64,000 nucleotides of DNA, from the NCBI RefSeq assembly GCF_000691525.1, contig NZ_JMDW01000019.1, positions 1-64,000 on the forward strand. The letters are read 5' to 3'. The position numbers and the translations under genes are program-made. The notes beneath the pieces were generated by a model, which ran no database searches, was not told the DNA's origin, and saw nothing but the letters and a program-made list of their open reading frames with translations. This DNA is from Mycolicibacterium neoaurum ATCC 25795 (GTDB lineage Bacteria; Actinomycetota; Actinomycetes; Mycobacteriales; Mycobacteriaceae). Shown here piece after piece: positions 15,975 through 24,065 of this stretch; positions within the stretch are counted from its first letter, which is position 1; every line of letters begins with the position of its first letter.

Positions 15975-18500
15975 ATGTTCGAAAGATTCACCGACCGTGC
16001 CCGTCGGGTCGTCGTCCTGGCCCAAGAAGAGGCCAGGATGCTCAACCACAATTACATCGGCACCGAGCACATCCTGCTGGGTCTCATCCACGAAGGTGAA
16101 GGCGTAGCGGCCAAGTCCCTGGAGTCGCTGGGTATCTCCCTTGAGGGGGTGCGCAGCCAGGTCGAGGAGATCATCGGCCAGGGTCAGCAGGCTCCCTCGG
16201 GTCACATCCCCTTCACTCCGCGCGCCAAGAAGGTGCTGGAACTATCGCTGCGTGAAGCGCTGCAGCTCGGCCACAACTACATCGGTACCGAGCACATTCT
16301 GCTCGGCCTGATCCGTGAGGGCGAGGGCGTGGCCGCCCAGGTGCTGGTCAAGCTCGGCGCCGAGCTGACGCGGGTGCGCCAGCAGGTGATCCAGCTGCTG
16401 AGCGGATACCAGGGCAAGGAGGCCGCCGAGGCCGGTACCGGAGGCCGTGGCGGCGAATCCGGCAACCCGTCGACCTCGCTGGTCCTCGACCAGTTCGGCC
16501 GCAATCTCACCGCGGCCGCCATGGAGGGCAAGCTCGATCCGGTCATCGGCCGTGAGAAGGAAATCGAGCGGGTCATGCAGGTGCTGAGCCGGCGCACCAA
16601 GAACAACCCGGTGCTGATCGGCGAGCCCGGCGTCGGCAAGACCGCCGTCGTGGAGGGCCTGGCCCAGGCCATCGTGCACGGCGAGGTCCCCGAGACGCTG
16701 AAGGACAAGCAGCTCTACACCCTGGACCTGGGTTCGCTGGTCGCCGGCAGCCGTTACCGCGGTGACTTCGAGGAGCGCCTGAAGAAGGTGCTCAAGGAGA
16801 TCAACACCCGCGGCGACATCATCCTGTTCATCGACGAGCTGCACACGCTCGTCGGTGCCGGTGCCGCCGAGGGAGCCATCGACGCCGCCAGCATCCTGAA
16901 GCCGAAGCTGGCCCGTGGCGAGCTGCAGACCATCGGTGCGACCACCCTCGACGAGTACCGCAAGTACATCGAGAAGGACGCCGCCCTCGAGCGCCGGTTC
17001 CAGCCCGTGCAGGTCGGCGAGCCGACCGTCGAGCACACCATCGAGATCCTCAAGGGTCTGCGCGACCGGTACGAGGCGCACCACCGGGTGTCCATCACCG
17101 ACGGTGCGTTGGTGGCCGCGGCCACGCTGGCCGACCGCTATATCAACGACCGGTTCCTCCCGGACAAGGCGATCGACCTGATCGACGAGGCCGGTGCCAG
17201 GATGCGCATCCGCCGGATGACCGCGCCGCCGGACCTGCGCGAGTTCGACGAGAAGATCGCCGACGCCCGCCGGGAGAAGGAGTCCGCGATCGACGCGCAG
17301 GACTTCGAGAAGGCCGCCAGCCTGCGCGACAAGGAGAAGCAGCTGGTCGCGCAGCGCGCCGAGCGTGAGAAGCAGTGGCGCTCCGGTGATCTCGACGTGG
17401 TCGCCGAGGTCGACGATGAGCAGATCGCCGAGGTGCTCGGCAACTGGACGGGTATCCCGGTGTTCAAGCTCACCGAGGCCGAGACCACCCGTCTGCTGCG
17501 CATGGAGGACGAGCTGCACAAGCGGATCATCGGCCAGGAGGATGCCGTCAAGGCCGTCTCCAAGGCGATCCGCCGCACCCGCGCGGGCCTGAAGGATCCC
17601 AAGCGCCCGTCCGGTTCGTTCATCTTCGCCGGCCCGTCCGGCGTCGGTAAGACCGAGCTGTCCAAGGCGCTGGCGAACTTCCTGTTCGGCGACGACGATG
17701 CGCTCATCCAGATCGACATGGGCGAGTTCCACGATCGCTTCACCGCGTCGCGGCTGTTCGGTGCCCCTCCGGGCTACGTCGGCTACGAAGAGGGCGGCCA
17801 GCTCACCGAGAAGGTGCGCCGCAAGCCGTTCAGCGTGGTCCTGTTCGACGAGATCGAGAAGGCACACCAGGAGATCTACAACACCCTGTTGCAGGTGCTG
17901 GAGGACGGCCGTCTCACCGATGGTCAGGGTCGCACGGTCGACTTCAAGAACACCGTGCTGATCTTCACGTCCAACCTGGGCACCTCGGACATCTCCAAGG
18001 CGGTGGGTCTCGGCTTCACCCAGGGCGGTGGTGAGAACAACTACGAGCGGATGAAGCTCAAGGTGCACGACGAGCTGAAGAAGCACTTCCGCCCCGAGTT
18101 CTTGAACCGTATCGACGACATCATCGTGTTCCACCAGCTGACGCAGAACGAGATCATCCAGATGGTCGATCTGATGATCGGCCGGGTCGGCAACCAGCTG
18201 CGTGCCAAGGACATGGAGATGGAGCTGACCGACCAGGCCAAGGCGCTGCTGGCCAAGCGTGGTTTCGATCCGGTGTTGGGTGCGCGGCCGTTGCGTCGCA
18301 CCATCCAGCGCGAGATCGAGGACCAGCTGTCGGAGAAGATCCTGTTCGAAGAGGTCGGACCGGGTCAGATCGTCACCGTCGACGTCGAGGGCTGGGACGG
18401 CGAGGGTGCCGGCGAGAACGCGAAGTTCACGTTCTCGGGGCGGCCCAAGTCGGCCGGTTCCACCGAGGACGCCGATCTGGCGGCCACCGCGGTCGAGTAA
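15975..18500 (+). CDS. clpC1: ClpC1 AAA+ unfoldase of the Clp protease
   Basis: An 841-residue hexameric unfoldase that feeds substrates to ClpP1P2. The N-terminal Clp_N double repeat (about 1-145, with NYIGTEHILLGLI occurring twice) is followed by NBD1 with Walker A GEPGVGKT at about 216, a UVR-containing middle domain (DAQDFEKAASLRDKEKQL), and NBD2 with Walker A GPSGVGKT at about 553 and Walker B VVLFDEIE. The N-terminal domain is the target of cyclic-peptide antimycobacterials such as cyclomarin. The ATG follows a GAGGAAGAGCAGG purine-rich region. A ClgR box stands upstream and a terminator directly downstream. Confidence 0.98.
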   Translation: MFERFTDRARRVVVLAQEEARMLNHNYIGTEHILLGLIHEGEGVAAKSLESLGISLEGVRSQVEEIIGQGQQAPSGHIPFTPRAKKVLELSLREALQLGHNYIGTEHILLGLIREGEGVAAQVLVKLGAELTRVRQQVIQLLSGYQGKEAAEAGTGGRGGESGNPSTSLVLDQFGRNLTAAAMEGKLDPVIGREKEIERVMQVLSRRTKNNPVLIGEPGVGKTAVVEGLAQAIVHGEVPETLKDKQLYTLDLGSLVAGSRYRGDFEERLKKVLKEINTRGDIILFIDELHTLVGAGAAEGAIDAASILKPKLARGELQTIGATTLDEYRKYIEKDAALERRFQPVQVGEPTVEHTIEILKGLRDRYEAHHRVSITDGALVAAATLADRYINDRFLPDKAIDLIDEAGARMRIRRMTAPPDLREFDEKIADARREKESAIDAQDFEKAASLRDKEKQLVAQRAEREKQWRSGDLDVVAEVDDEQIAEVLGNWTGIPVFKLTEAETTRLLRMEDELHKRIIGQEDAVKAVSKAIRRTRAGLKDPKRPSGSFIFAGPSGVGKTELSKALANFLFGDDDALIQIDMGEFHDRFTASRLFGAPPGYVGYEEGGQLTEKVRRKPFSVVLFDEIEKAHQEIYNTLLQVLEDGRLTDGQGRTVDFKNTVLIFTSNLGTSDISKAVGLGFTQGGGENNYERMKLKVHDELKKHFRPEFLNRIDDIIVFHQLTQNEIIQMVDLMIGRVGNQLRAKDMEMELTDQAKALLAKRGFDPVLGARPLRRTIQREIEDQLSEKILFEEVGPGQIVTVDVEGWDGEGAGENAKFTFSGRPKSAGSTEDADLAATAVE

Positions 18501-18516
18501 GGACACCAGCACCGAG

Positions 18517-18547
18517 CCCCCGTCCGGAGTCATCCGGACGGGGGTTT
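18517..18547 (+). terminator. Rho-independent terminator after clpC1
   Basis: CCCCCGTCCGGA, loop GTCA, TCCGGACGGGGG forms a 12-bp perfect stem followed by TTTCGT. It separates clpC1 from the cobalamin-riboswitch unit that starts immediately after it. Confidence 0.85.
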
Positions 18548-18571
18548 CGTGTATCTGCACGCGACCGACCG

Positions 18572-18700
18572 GCGTAGTATCCGAACTGCTCTCGACGGAT
18601 GACGGAATCTGGTGCAATCCCAGAACGGTCGCGCCACTGTGAAAGTCAGACCCGGTGTCCGTCTCAACGATATGAATCTGGGACGCGAACTCCCGAAAGG
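18572..18700 (+). promoter_or_regulatory. Cobalamin (B12) riboswitch
   Basis: The leader of cbtB carries the cobalamin-aptamer core: GACGGAATCTGGTGCAATCC, then CCAGAACGGTCGCGCCACTG (B12 box around 18631-18639) and TGTGAAAGTCAGACCC. Spacing and order match the standard GGAA..GGTG..AATCC..GGTC.CGCCACTGT aptamer. It ends just before the AAAGGA ribosome-binding site at 18696, so B12 probably represses translation or transcription of the cobalt transporter genes. Exact outer boundaries were not folded and are approximate. Confidence 0.88.
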
Positions 18701-18707
18701 ATCGGAT

Positions 18708-18923
18708 ATGACTTCTGCTGAAACCCCCAGGGCCGGTGCACGTGCGGTGGACCTGTCCGCCGCGAGCGCGGTGGTCTGGCTGTCGCTGACGGCGTTCTTC
18801 GCCCTGCTGGTGCTCTACTTCGTCGGCATGGATCAGGGCGCCACCTCGGTGTTCGGTGCCAACACCGTCATCCACGAGTTCGTGCATGACGCCCGTCATC
18901 TGCTCGGCTTCCCCTGCCACTAG
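18708..18923 (+). CDS. cbtB: Cobalt transporter subunit CbtB
   Basis: A 71-residue protein with one membrane helix (about residues 22-42: VVWLSLTAFFALLVLYFVG) and a conserved C-terminal metal-binding-type tail HEFVHDARHLLGFPCH containing four His and one Cys. This matches the CbtB family, which with CbtA forms a cobalt uptake system usually under B12 riboswitch control. It is preceded by such a riboswitch here and followed 24 bases later by cbtA. Its short length is normal. Confidence 0.9.
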   Translation: MTSAETPRAGARAVDLSAASAVVWLSLTAFFALLVLYFVGMDQGATSVFGANTVIHEFVHDARHLLGFPCH

Positions 18924-18947
18924 ACGCCGAAAGCAGAATCACAACCG

Positions 18948-19745
18948 ATGGAAAAGGCAATCATCGGGCGCGGCCTCCTGGCCGGCGCCCTCGGCGGCGT
19001 ACTCGCATTCGTCTGGTCATGGATCTTCATCGAGCCGGTCATCGACCGCGCGATCGAATTCGAGGACGGTGTCAGCGCCGCGCATCAGGCGATCGAGCAC
19101 GGCGGTCACGCCCATGAGCACGGCGCCGAAGGCGGCATCGAGATCACCCGGACCGTCCAGTCGACGATCGGGCTGGGCTTCGGGCTGGTCGCATTCAGCG
19201 TGGCGATGGGCGCGCTGCTGGCCGTCCTGTTCTGTGTCGCGTACGGACGGATCGCCACGCTGTCGGCCAGGGCCACGGCCGTCCTGTTGGCCGGCGGAAT
19301 GCTGATCGCACTCTGGATCGTGCCGTCGCTGAAGTATCCGCCGAACCCGCCGGCGGTCAGCCTGGACGAGACGATCCAGCAGCGCACCCTGCTGTACCTC
19401 CTGTTGACCGTGCTGTCGGCGGCGCTGCTGGTGGGCGCGGTGCTGGCCGGGCGGCGGCTGGCCGACAAGTTCGGCGCGTGGAATGCCGCTCTCCTCGGCG
19501 GTGCCGGTTACCTGGTCGCGATCGCCGTCGTCTTCCTGGTCATGCCGACCATCGCCGAGACACCCGGCCCGATCCGCGATGACGCCGGTGTGATCATCTT
19601 CGGGGCGTTCCCCGCCGATGACCTCTACCAGTTCCGGCTCTACTCGCTGGGCACCCAGCTGGTGATGTGGGCGACGATCGGTCTGGTGTTCGCCGCCCTG
19701 GTGTCGCGGCTACTGGAGAACAAGCGCGAGTTCGTCGCGGCGTGA
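18948..19745 (+). CDS. cbtA: Cobalt transporter subunit CbtA
   Basis: A 265-residue protein with about six membrane helices (around 8-26, 62-85, 92-110, 127-148, 162-185 and 226-250) and a His-rich extracytoplasmic loop after helix 1 (HQAIEHGGHAHEHGAEGG) suited to metal capture. It matches CbtA, the membrane partner of CbtB in B12-regulated cobalt uptake. It overlaps the following phosphatase-family gene by GTGA, making a three-gene riboswitch-controlled operon. Confidence 0.9.
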   Translation: MEKAIIGRGLLAGALGGVLAFVWSWIFIEPVIDRAIEFEDGVSAAHQAIEHGGHAHEHGAEGGIEITRTVQSTIGLGFGLVAFSVAMGALLAVLFCVAYGRIATLSARATAVLLAGGMLIALWIVPSLKYPPNPPAVSLDETIQQRTLLYLLLTVLSAALLVGAVLAGRRLADKFGAWNAALLGGAGYLVAIAVVFLVMPTIAETPGPIRDDAGVIIFGAFPADDLYQFRLYSLGTQLVMWATIGLVFAALVSRLLENKREFVAA

Positions 19746-20293
19746 GTGAGGTCGTCCGGCTGACCCTCGTCTCGCACGGTATGACCGAGGCGATGGCAGC
19801 CGGACGGTTCCCCGCCGACGAACCCCTCGATGCACTGGGTGGCCGCCAGGTCGCCGAGCTCGCAGCAACTCGAACCGGCGTCGACGCCGGCATGCTGTGC
19901 TGCGCCCCCGAGCTGCGGGCCGGCCAGACCGCGCAGGCATTGGGCGGCCCGGCGACCACCGAACCCGCCCTGGCCGACCTCGACTGCGGACGGTGGCGGG
20001 GAAAGTCACTGCAGGACGTGGACCCGGCCGGGCTGTCGATCTGGCTGACGGATCCGACGGTCGCTCCGCACGGCGGCGAATCGATCGCCACACTGTGCGA
20101 CCGCGTGCGCAGCTGGCTCGACGGTGTGGCCGAGCGCGGTGGGCGGCACACCGCGGTCACCCATCCTGCCGTCATCCGGGCCGCCATCCTCACCGCGCTG
20201 GGCGCGGCACAGACATCCTTCTGGCGCATCGATATCGCCCCGGCGTCCCGTACGACCATGCACTTCCGTGGTGCCTGGACGCTGCGGCTGTGA
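19742..20293 (+). CDS. Histidine-phosphatase (phosphoglycerate mutase-like) family protein
   Basis: A 183-residue protein with the fold of the histidine phosphatase superfamily. The canonical RHG motif at the N-terminus reads SHG (LTLVSHGMTEAM): the catalytic His is kept but the preceding Arg is replaced. A second His occurs in AVTHPAVIRAAI. Members that act in B12 nucleotide-loop assembly (CobC-type alpha-ribazole phosphatase) belong here, and co-location with cbtBA under a B12 riboswitch suggests a cobalamin role, but the missing Arg leaves activity uncertain. The GTG at 19742 overlaps the cbtA stop. Confidence 0.75.
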   Translation: MSEVVRLTLVSHGMTEAMAAGRFPADEPLDALGGRQVAELAATRTGVDAGMLCCAPELRAGQTAQALGGPATTEPALADLDCGRWRGKSLQDVDPAGLSIWLTDPTVAPHGGESIATLCDRVRSWLDGVAERGGRHTAVTHPAVIRAAILTALGAAQTSFWRIDIAPASRTTMHFRGAWTLRL

Positions 20294-20298
20294 CATGG

Positions 20299-21645
20299 TC
20301 AGTTCAGAATCAACCCGAAAGACTGGGTTGCGATCGACAGCAGCCAGGTGGCCGCGGTCAGGCTGCGGTACTCCGGCCAGTTGAGCTGATAGCTGACCAC
20401 CCAGCCCTGTCCACTGCGGTCCTCGGCATACCAGCTGAAGCTCAGATCACCAGGCAGGTTTCCGCCCTTGGCTCCGACATAACGCCAGCGCGCCTTGTCC
20501 AGTTCGATACCGGGGGTGGCGGAGAGGATGTCACGCACGGGTGCCGCGGCCCCGGAGGCTGCGGACTGAAGTGCGGCGTGCACCCGGCAGATGTCCATCG
20601 GCGTGCCGTACCACTCGATGCCGTACGGTGATGCCGGCACTCGGGTCAGCATCGGATCCGGTTCGTAGGGCAGAGTTCCGGTGCGGGCCAGCATGGCGGC
20701 GCGCTTCTGCGGTGACGCGGTCTTCCATTCCTCGCGGACATCCGGTTTACCCCAGCCGATCGAGAACAGTTGGTGCGCCGTGGGAAACGGTGTCATCGAC
20801 GACGGGTCGTGATGTCCGGCCGCGACCAGCGCCCGTTCCACCGCGCCGGGGCCGAGGCGCGCCATCAACATATCGGTGGCCATGTTGTCGCTGGCCGAGA
20901 TCATCTGCTGCGCAGCGGCTTTGACCGATACCCGGGACCCGGGGTCCAGCTCATTGAAGCCCGCGGAGCCGACGGCCTTGTCCTCCTTGGTGATGGTCAG
21001 CTGCTCGTCCCAGGAGATGGTGCCCGCGTTGACGGCCTCGGCCAGCGCCAGCAGGACGTAGAGCTTGAAGATCGAGGCCAGCGGCATGGGCGTGTCGACA
21101 TCGGTTCCCGCCACCTTGACGCACCTGCCGTCGGACACCTTGGACACCTGGTAGGCGTAGACGGCCCCGGACTTTTGGATCTCGGTGTCGATATCGGACC
21201 ACTGGGTGATCTTGGGTGGTTCCACGGTGACCTGGAACCGGTCGACCAGACCACCGTCGCCGGTGCGCATCTCGATCTTCTGCTCGACGTTGTAGGAGTT
21301 GCGCACATGCAGGGTTGCTTCGCCGGCGCCCAGGGCCATGGCGGTGACCGTGATAGGGCGGTCCGCCCACAATCGATCCATCGCACCGGCGACGAACTCG
21401 ACCTGCTGCGGGGCGGCGAGTGTGGCCACCGGCACCACACCGATCGGCCAGTCCGAATTGACCATGTCGAGCAGTTGCTTGGCGCGCAGACCCTGCGGAG
21501 TATTGGTCTCGATGTGCATGCCGTAGGCGGCCTCGGCCACCGGCGGCCCGGTATGCGTGCAACCGGAACCGATCACGGCCACGGCGGTGGCCAGCGCGGT
21601 GAATGCGAGTACGCGCCTCGGCGCGCTACTTGGCTGTCCCCGCAA
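20299..21645 (-). CDS. lpqF: LpqF-type lipoprotein, serine beta-lactamase-like
   Basis: About 448 residues. A signal with lipobox VIGSGC precedes an N-terminal NTF2-like region and a class A beta-lactamase-like domain. Motifs resembling the catalytic triad are present: SIFK (SxxK), SASDN (SDN) and AKGG (KTG position). It corresponds to Rv3593 lpqF. The start is uncertain: the TTG at 21645 overlaps mhuD by 20 bases, and the only upstream ATG (21714) would overlap it by 89. It converges with the histidine-phosphatase gene. Cell-surface location is likely; beta-lactam hydrolysis should not be assumed. Confidence 0.8.
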   Translation of the reverse strand: MRGQPSSAPRRVLAFTALATAVAVIGSGCTHTGPPVAEAAYGMHIETNTPQGLRAKQLLDMVNSDWPIGVVPVATLAAPQQVEFVAGAMDRLWADRPITVTAMALGAGEATLHVRNSYNVEQKIEMRTGDGGLVDRFQVTVEPPKITQWSDIDTEIQKSGAVYAYQVSKVSDGRCVKVAGTDVDTPMPLASIFKLYVLLALAEAVNAGTISWDEQLTITKEDKAVGSAGFNELDPGSRVSVKAAAQQMISASDNMATDMLMARLGPGAVERALVAAGHHDPSSMTPFPTAHQLFSIGWGKPDVREEWKTASPQKRAAMLARTGTLPYEPDPMLTRVPASPYGIEWYGTPMDICRVHAALQSAASGAAAPVRDILSATPGIELDKARWRYVGAKGGNLPGDLSFSWYAEDRSGQGWVVSYQLNWPEYRSLTAATWLLSIATQSFGLILN

Positions 21646-21937
21646 CGTCCAACACAACCTCGAACTCCAGCAGTGACGCGCCGGTGGCGACTGGTTTGGT
21701 CTGCTGTCCGGCATGCGCCTCGACGGCCGGGCCGCTGGCCCAGGCCTGGAAGGCCTCTTCGGACTCCCACTGGGTCACCACGAAGTAGCGATCCTCGCCC
21801 TTGACCGGGCGCAGCAGCTGGAAGCCGAGGAAGCCGGGCTGATTGTCGACGGCGTGTGCGCGGTGGGCGAACCGCTTCTCCAATTCTGGGCCTGCGTCGG
21901 CCGGGACCTCGATGGCGTTGATCTTCACGACGGGCAT
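21626..21937 (-). CDS. mhuD: Haem-degrading monooxygenase MhuD
   Basis: A 103-residue ABM/IsdG-type protein that opens the haem ring to release iron. Residues numbered as in M. tuberculosis MhuD are conserved: Asn7 (VVKINAIEV), Trp66 (AFQAWASG) and His75 (VEAHAGQQ). MhuD-type enzymes make mycobilin without CO release. It is divergent from an alpha/beta-hydrolase and lies upstream of lpqF, as in M. tuberculosis. No IdeR-type box was looked for exhaustively; the divergent gap is only 41 bases. Confidence 0.93.
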   Translation of the reverse strand: MPVVKINAIEVPADAGPELEKRFAHRAHAVDNQPGFLGFQLLRPVKGEDRYFVVTQWESEEAFQAWASGPAVEAHAGQQTKPVATGASLLEFEVVLDVAGTAK

Positions 21938-21978
21938 GGCATGAGGTTACCCGTGCCGGGCACGGGCAGGATGTCGGC

Positions 21979-22740
21979 ATGCGGACCGAACATCTGACTG
22001 CGCGCGGTGGGGCCGGGACCCCGCTGGTTCTGGTGCACGGCCTGATGGGCAGGGGCAGCACCTGGTCGCGTCAGCTGCCGTGGCTGACCGAACTGGGCGC
22101 GGTCTACACCTATGACGCCCCGTGGCACCGGGGCCGAGACGTCGACGATCCGTACCCGATAAGCACCGAGCGGTTCGTGCAGGATCTCGCCGACGCGGTG
22201 GCCGCGCTGGGCACCCCGGTAACGCTGGTCGGCCATTCGATGGGTGGGCTGCACTCGTGGTGTCTGGCCGCCGAACGCCCGGATCTGGTGGCCGCCGTGG
22301 TGGTCGAGGACATGGCCCCGGATTTCCGCGGCCGCACGACCGGGCCGTGGGAACCGTGGGTGCAGGCGCTGCCGGTGGAGTTCGAGACCTCCGAGCAGGT
22401 CTATCGGGAGTTCGGACCGGTGGCCGGGCGGTACTTCTTGGAGGCGTTCGACCGCACGGCGACGGGCTGGCGGTTGCACGGGCATGTCGAAAATTGGATC
22501 GAGATCGCCGGGCAGTGGGGCATGCGCGACTACTGGCAGCAGTGGGAGGCGGTGCGTGCACCGGTGCTGCTGCTGGAGGCCGGCGGCACCGTCGCGCCGC
22601 CCGGACAGATGCGACGCATGCACGAAACCGGTTATCGGACAACCTATCTGCAGGTTCCCGGGGCGGGCCATCTGATCCATGACGATGCGCCGGAGATCTA
22701 TCGGGAAGCCGTCGCGGGGTTCTTAACGGCGCTCGCCTGA
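21979..22740 (+). CDS. Alpha/beta-hydrolase
   Basis: A 253-residue hydrolase with the oxyanion-hole motif VLVHGLMGRGSTW, nucleophile elbow VGHSMGGLHSW (Ser nucleophile) and catalytic His in VPGAGHLIHDDAPE. It resembles the Rv3591c family beside mhuD; the substrate is unknown. The ATG at 21979 is 41 bases from the mhuD start. Its 3' end overlaps the convergent small membrane-protein gene by 18 bases. Confidence 0.88.
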   Translation: MRTEHLTARGGAGTPLVLVHGLMGRGSTWSRQLPWLTELGAVYTYDAPWHRGRDVDDPYPISTERFVQDLADAVAALGTPVTLVGHSMGGLHSWCLAAERPDLVAAVVVEDMAPDFRGRTTGPWEPWVQALPVEFETSEQVYREFGPVAGRYFLEAFDRTATGWRLHGHVENWIEIAGQWGMRDYWQQWEAVRAPVLLLEAGGTVAPPGQMRRMHETGYRTTYLQVPGAGHLIHDDAPEIYREAVAGFLTALA

Positions 22741-22977
22741 GGCGCTGGAGGTCGGCCAGGCAGGCGCGTGCTCCCACCTGCAACGGATCGCGTCGATGTC
22801 GTGCTGGGTGCGCAGGCTGTCGCGGTCCTCAGCATGGAAGCTGCCGGTCAGCGGGCCGGCGATGCGGAACTGGTCCGCGGTGAAGCGCAGGTGTCCTTCC
22901 CGGTGCGCGGCCCGGATCAGGGCGGCGCCGAGTAGGAAGGGAGCGAGGATTGCGAGGGTGATGAGTGCAGTGGTCAT
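22723..22977 (-). CDS. Small membrane protein of unknown function
   Basis: An 84-residue protein beginning MTTALITLAILAPFLLGAALIRAA, a single N-terminal membrane helix, followed by a soluble basic/acidic tail (REGHLRFTADQFRIAGPLTGSF) and a C-terminal Arg/Trp-containing stretch. It is divergent from the GlxA-like regulator (71 bases between starts). No family recognised. The clean hydrophobic start and isolated position support a real gene, but no homology evidence is available. Confidence 0.55.
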   Translation of the reverse strand: MTTALITLAILAPFLLGAALIRAAHREGHLRFTADQFRIAGPLTGSFHAEDRDSLRTQHDIDAIRCRWEHAPAWPTSSASGERR

Positions 22978-23036
22978 GGCAGTAATGCTCCGTAGATAAA
23001 GATCCGGCCAACAGTGGCAGGAACGACACGTTGGGA

Positions 23037-23042
23037 TAAAAT
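23037..23042 (+). promoter_or_regulatory. -10 element, likely leaderless regulator transcript
   Basis: TAAAAT ends 6 bases before the ATG at 23049 (GGATAAAATGCTGCCATG). This spacing is typical of mycobacterial leaderless mRNAs in which transcription begins at the start codon. Confidence 0.5.
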
Positions 23043-23048
23043 GCTGCC

Positions 23049-24020
23049 ATGGCGATATCGAGCGTATCGGTGCTGGTGCTGGACGGTCTAGCGATTTTCG
23101 AGTTCGGCGTGATCTGCGAGGTCTTCGGCATCGACCGCTCTGCCGACGGCGTCCCGAACTTCGACTTCAAGGTGTGCGGTCCCCGTGCCGGCGAACCGGT
23201 TCGCACCTCGGTGGGCGCCACCCTGACTCCCGATCACGGGCTCGATGATCTGATCGGTGCCGATCTGGTCGCGATCCCGGCAATCTCGGGATCGGACTAC
23301 CTGCCCGAGGCATTGACTGCGGTGCGACGGGCCGTCGAATCCGGGTCGACCGTCCTGACGGTGTGTTCGGGCGCGTTCCTGGCCGGTGCCGCGGGCTTGC
23401 TCGACGGCAGGCCGTGTACCACGCACTGGATGCATGCCGACGACCTGGCCGCCGCCAACCCCACCGCTCGGGTGGACCGAAACGTGTTGTTCGTCGACGA
23501 CGGGAACCTGATCACCAGCGCGGGCACCGCCGCAGGTATCGACGCCTGCCTGCATCTGGTGCGCCGGGAGCTGGGTGCGGAGGTGACCAACAAGATCGCC
23601 CGCCGGATGGTCGTCCCCCCGCAGCGCGACGGCGGGCAACGCCAGTACATCGACCAGCCGATCCCGGTTCGCTACTCGGAAGGTTTTGCTCCGCAGCTGG
23701 ATTGGATGTTGGCCAACCTCGACAAGCAACACACGGTGGCGGCGCTTGCGGCGCGGGCCAACATGTCGGCGCGCACCTTCGCCCGCCGGTTCGTCGAGGA
23801 GACCGGACGCACCCCGATGCAGTGGATCACCGACCAGCGGGTGCTCTACGCCCGGCGTCTGCTCGAGGAGACCGACCTCGACATCGATCGCGTCGCCGAC
23901 CGATGCGGATTCGGTACCGCGACGCTGTTGCGCCACCACTTCCGCCGCATCATCGGGGTCACGCCATCGGACTATCGGCGCAGCTTCTCCTGCGACGACG
24001 CCTGCGAGGAGAGCGCCTGA
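23049..24020 (+). CDS. GlxA/FtrA-family AraC-type transcriptional regulator
   Basis: A 323-residue regulator. Residues 1-190 form a DJ-1/PfpI (class I glutamine amidotransferase-like) sensor domain, including the nucleophile-elbow segment LTVCSGAFLAGAAGLL and THWMHADDLA. Residues 215-315 form an AraC/XylS DNA-binding domain with two helix-turn-helices (TVAALAARANMSARTFARRF and DIDRVADRCGFGTATLLRHHF). Members of this family control catabolic and detoxification genes. The target may be the divergent small membrane protein, but nothing in the sequence proves it. Confidence 0.9.
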   Translation: MAISSVSVLVLDGLAIFEFGVICEVFGIDRSADGVPNFDFKVCGPRAGEPVRTSVGATLTPDHGLDDLIGADLVAIPAISGSDYLPEALTAVRRAVESGSTVLTVCSGAFLAGAAGLLDGRPCTTHWMHADDLAAANPTARVDRNVLFVDDGNLITSAGTAAGIDACLHLVRRELGAEVTNKIARRMVVPPQRDGGQRQYIDQPIPVRYSEGFAPQLDWMLANLDKQHTVAALAARANMSARTFARRFVEETGRTPMQWITDQRVLYARRLLEETDLDIDRVADRCGFGTATLLRHHFRRIIGVTPSDYRRSFSCDDACEESA

Positions 24021-24065
24021 TCGTCCGGAAGGCCTAGTCGCCTTCGTGGTGGGATGCTCGGCTCC

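Noticed and set aside
16242..18920. An 892-codon open frame antisense to clpC1
   Set aside because: Shadow of clpC1; no family features, and it runs through the terminator and riboswitch.
18612..18923. A longer start for cbtB at 18612
   Set aside because: It would translate the cobalamin riboswitch; the ATG at 18708 has its own ribosome-binding site and gives the family length.
20299..21714. Calling lpqF a true beta-lactamase
   Set aside because: SxxK, SDN and a KG-like motif are present, but LpqF-type lipoproteins form a separate family with an N-terminal extra domain and no shown lactamase activity.
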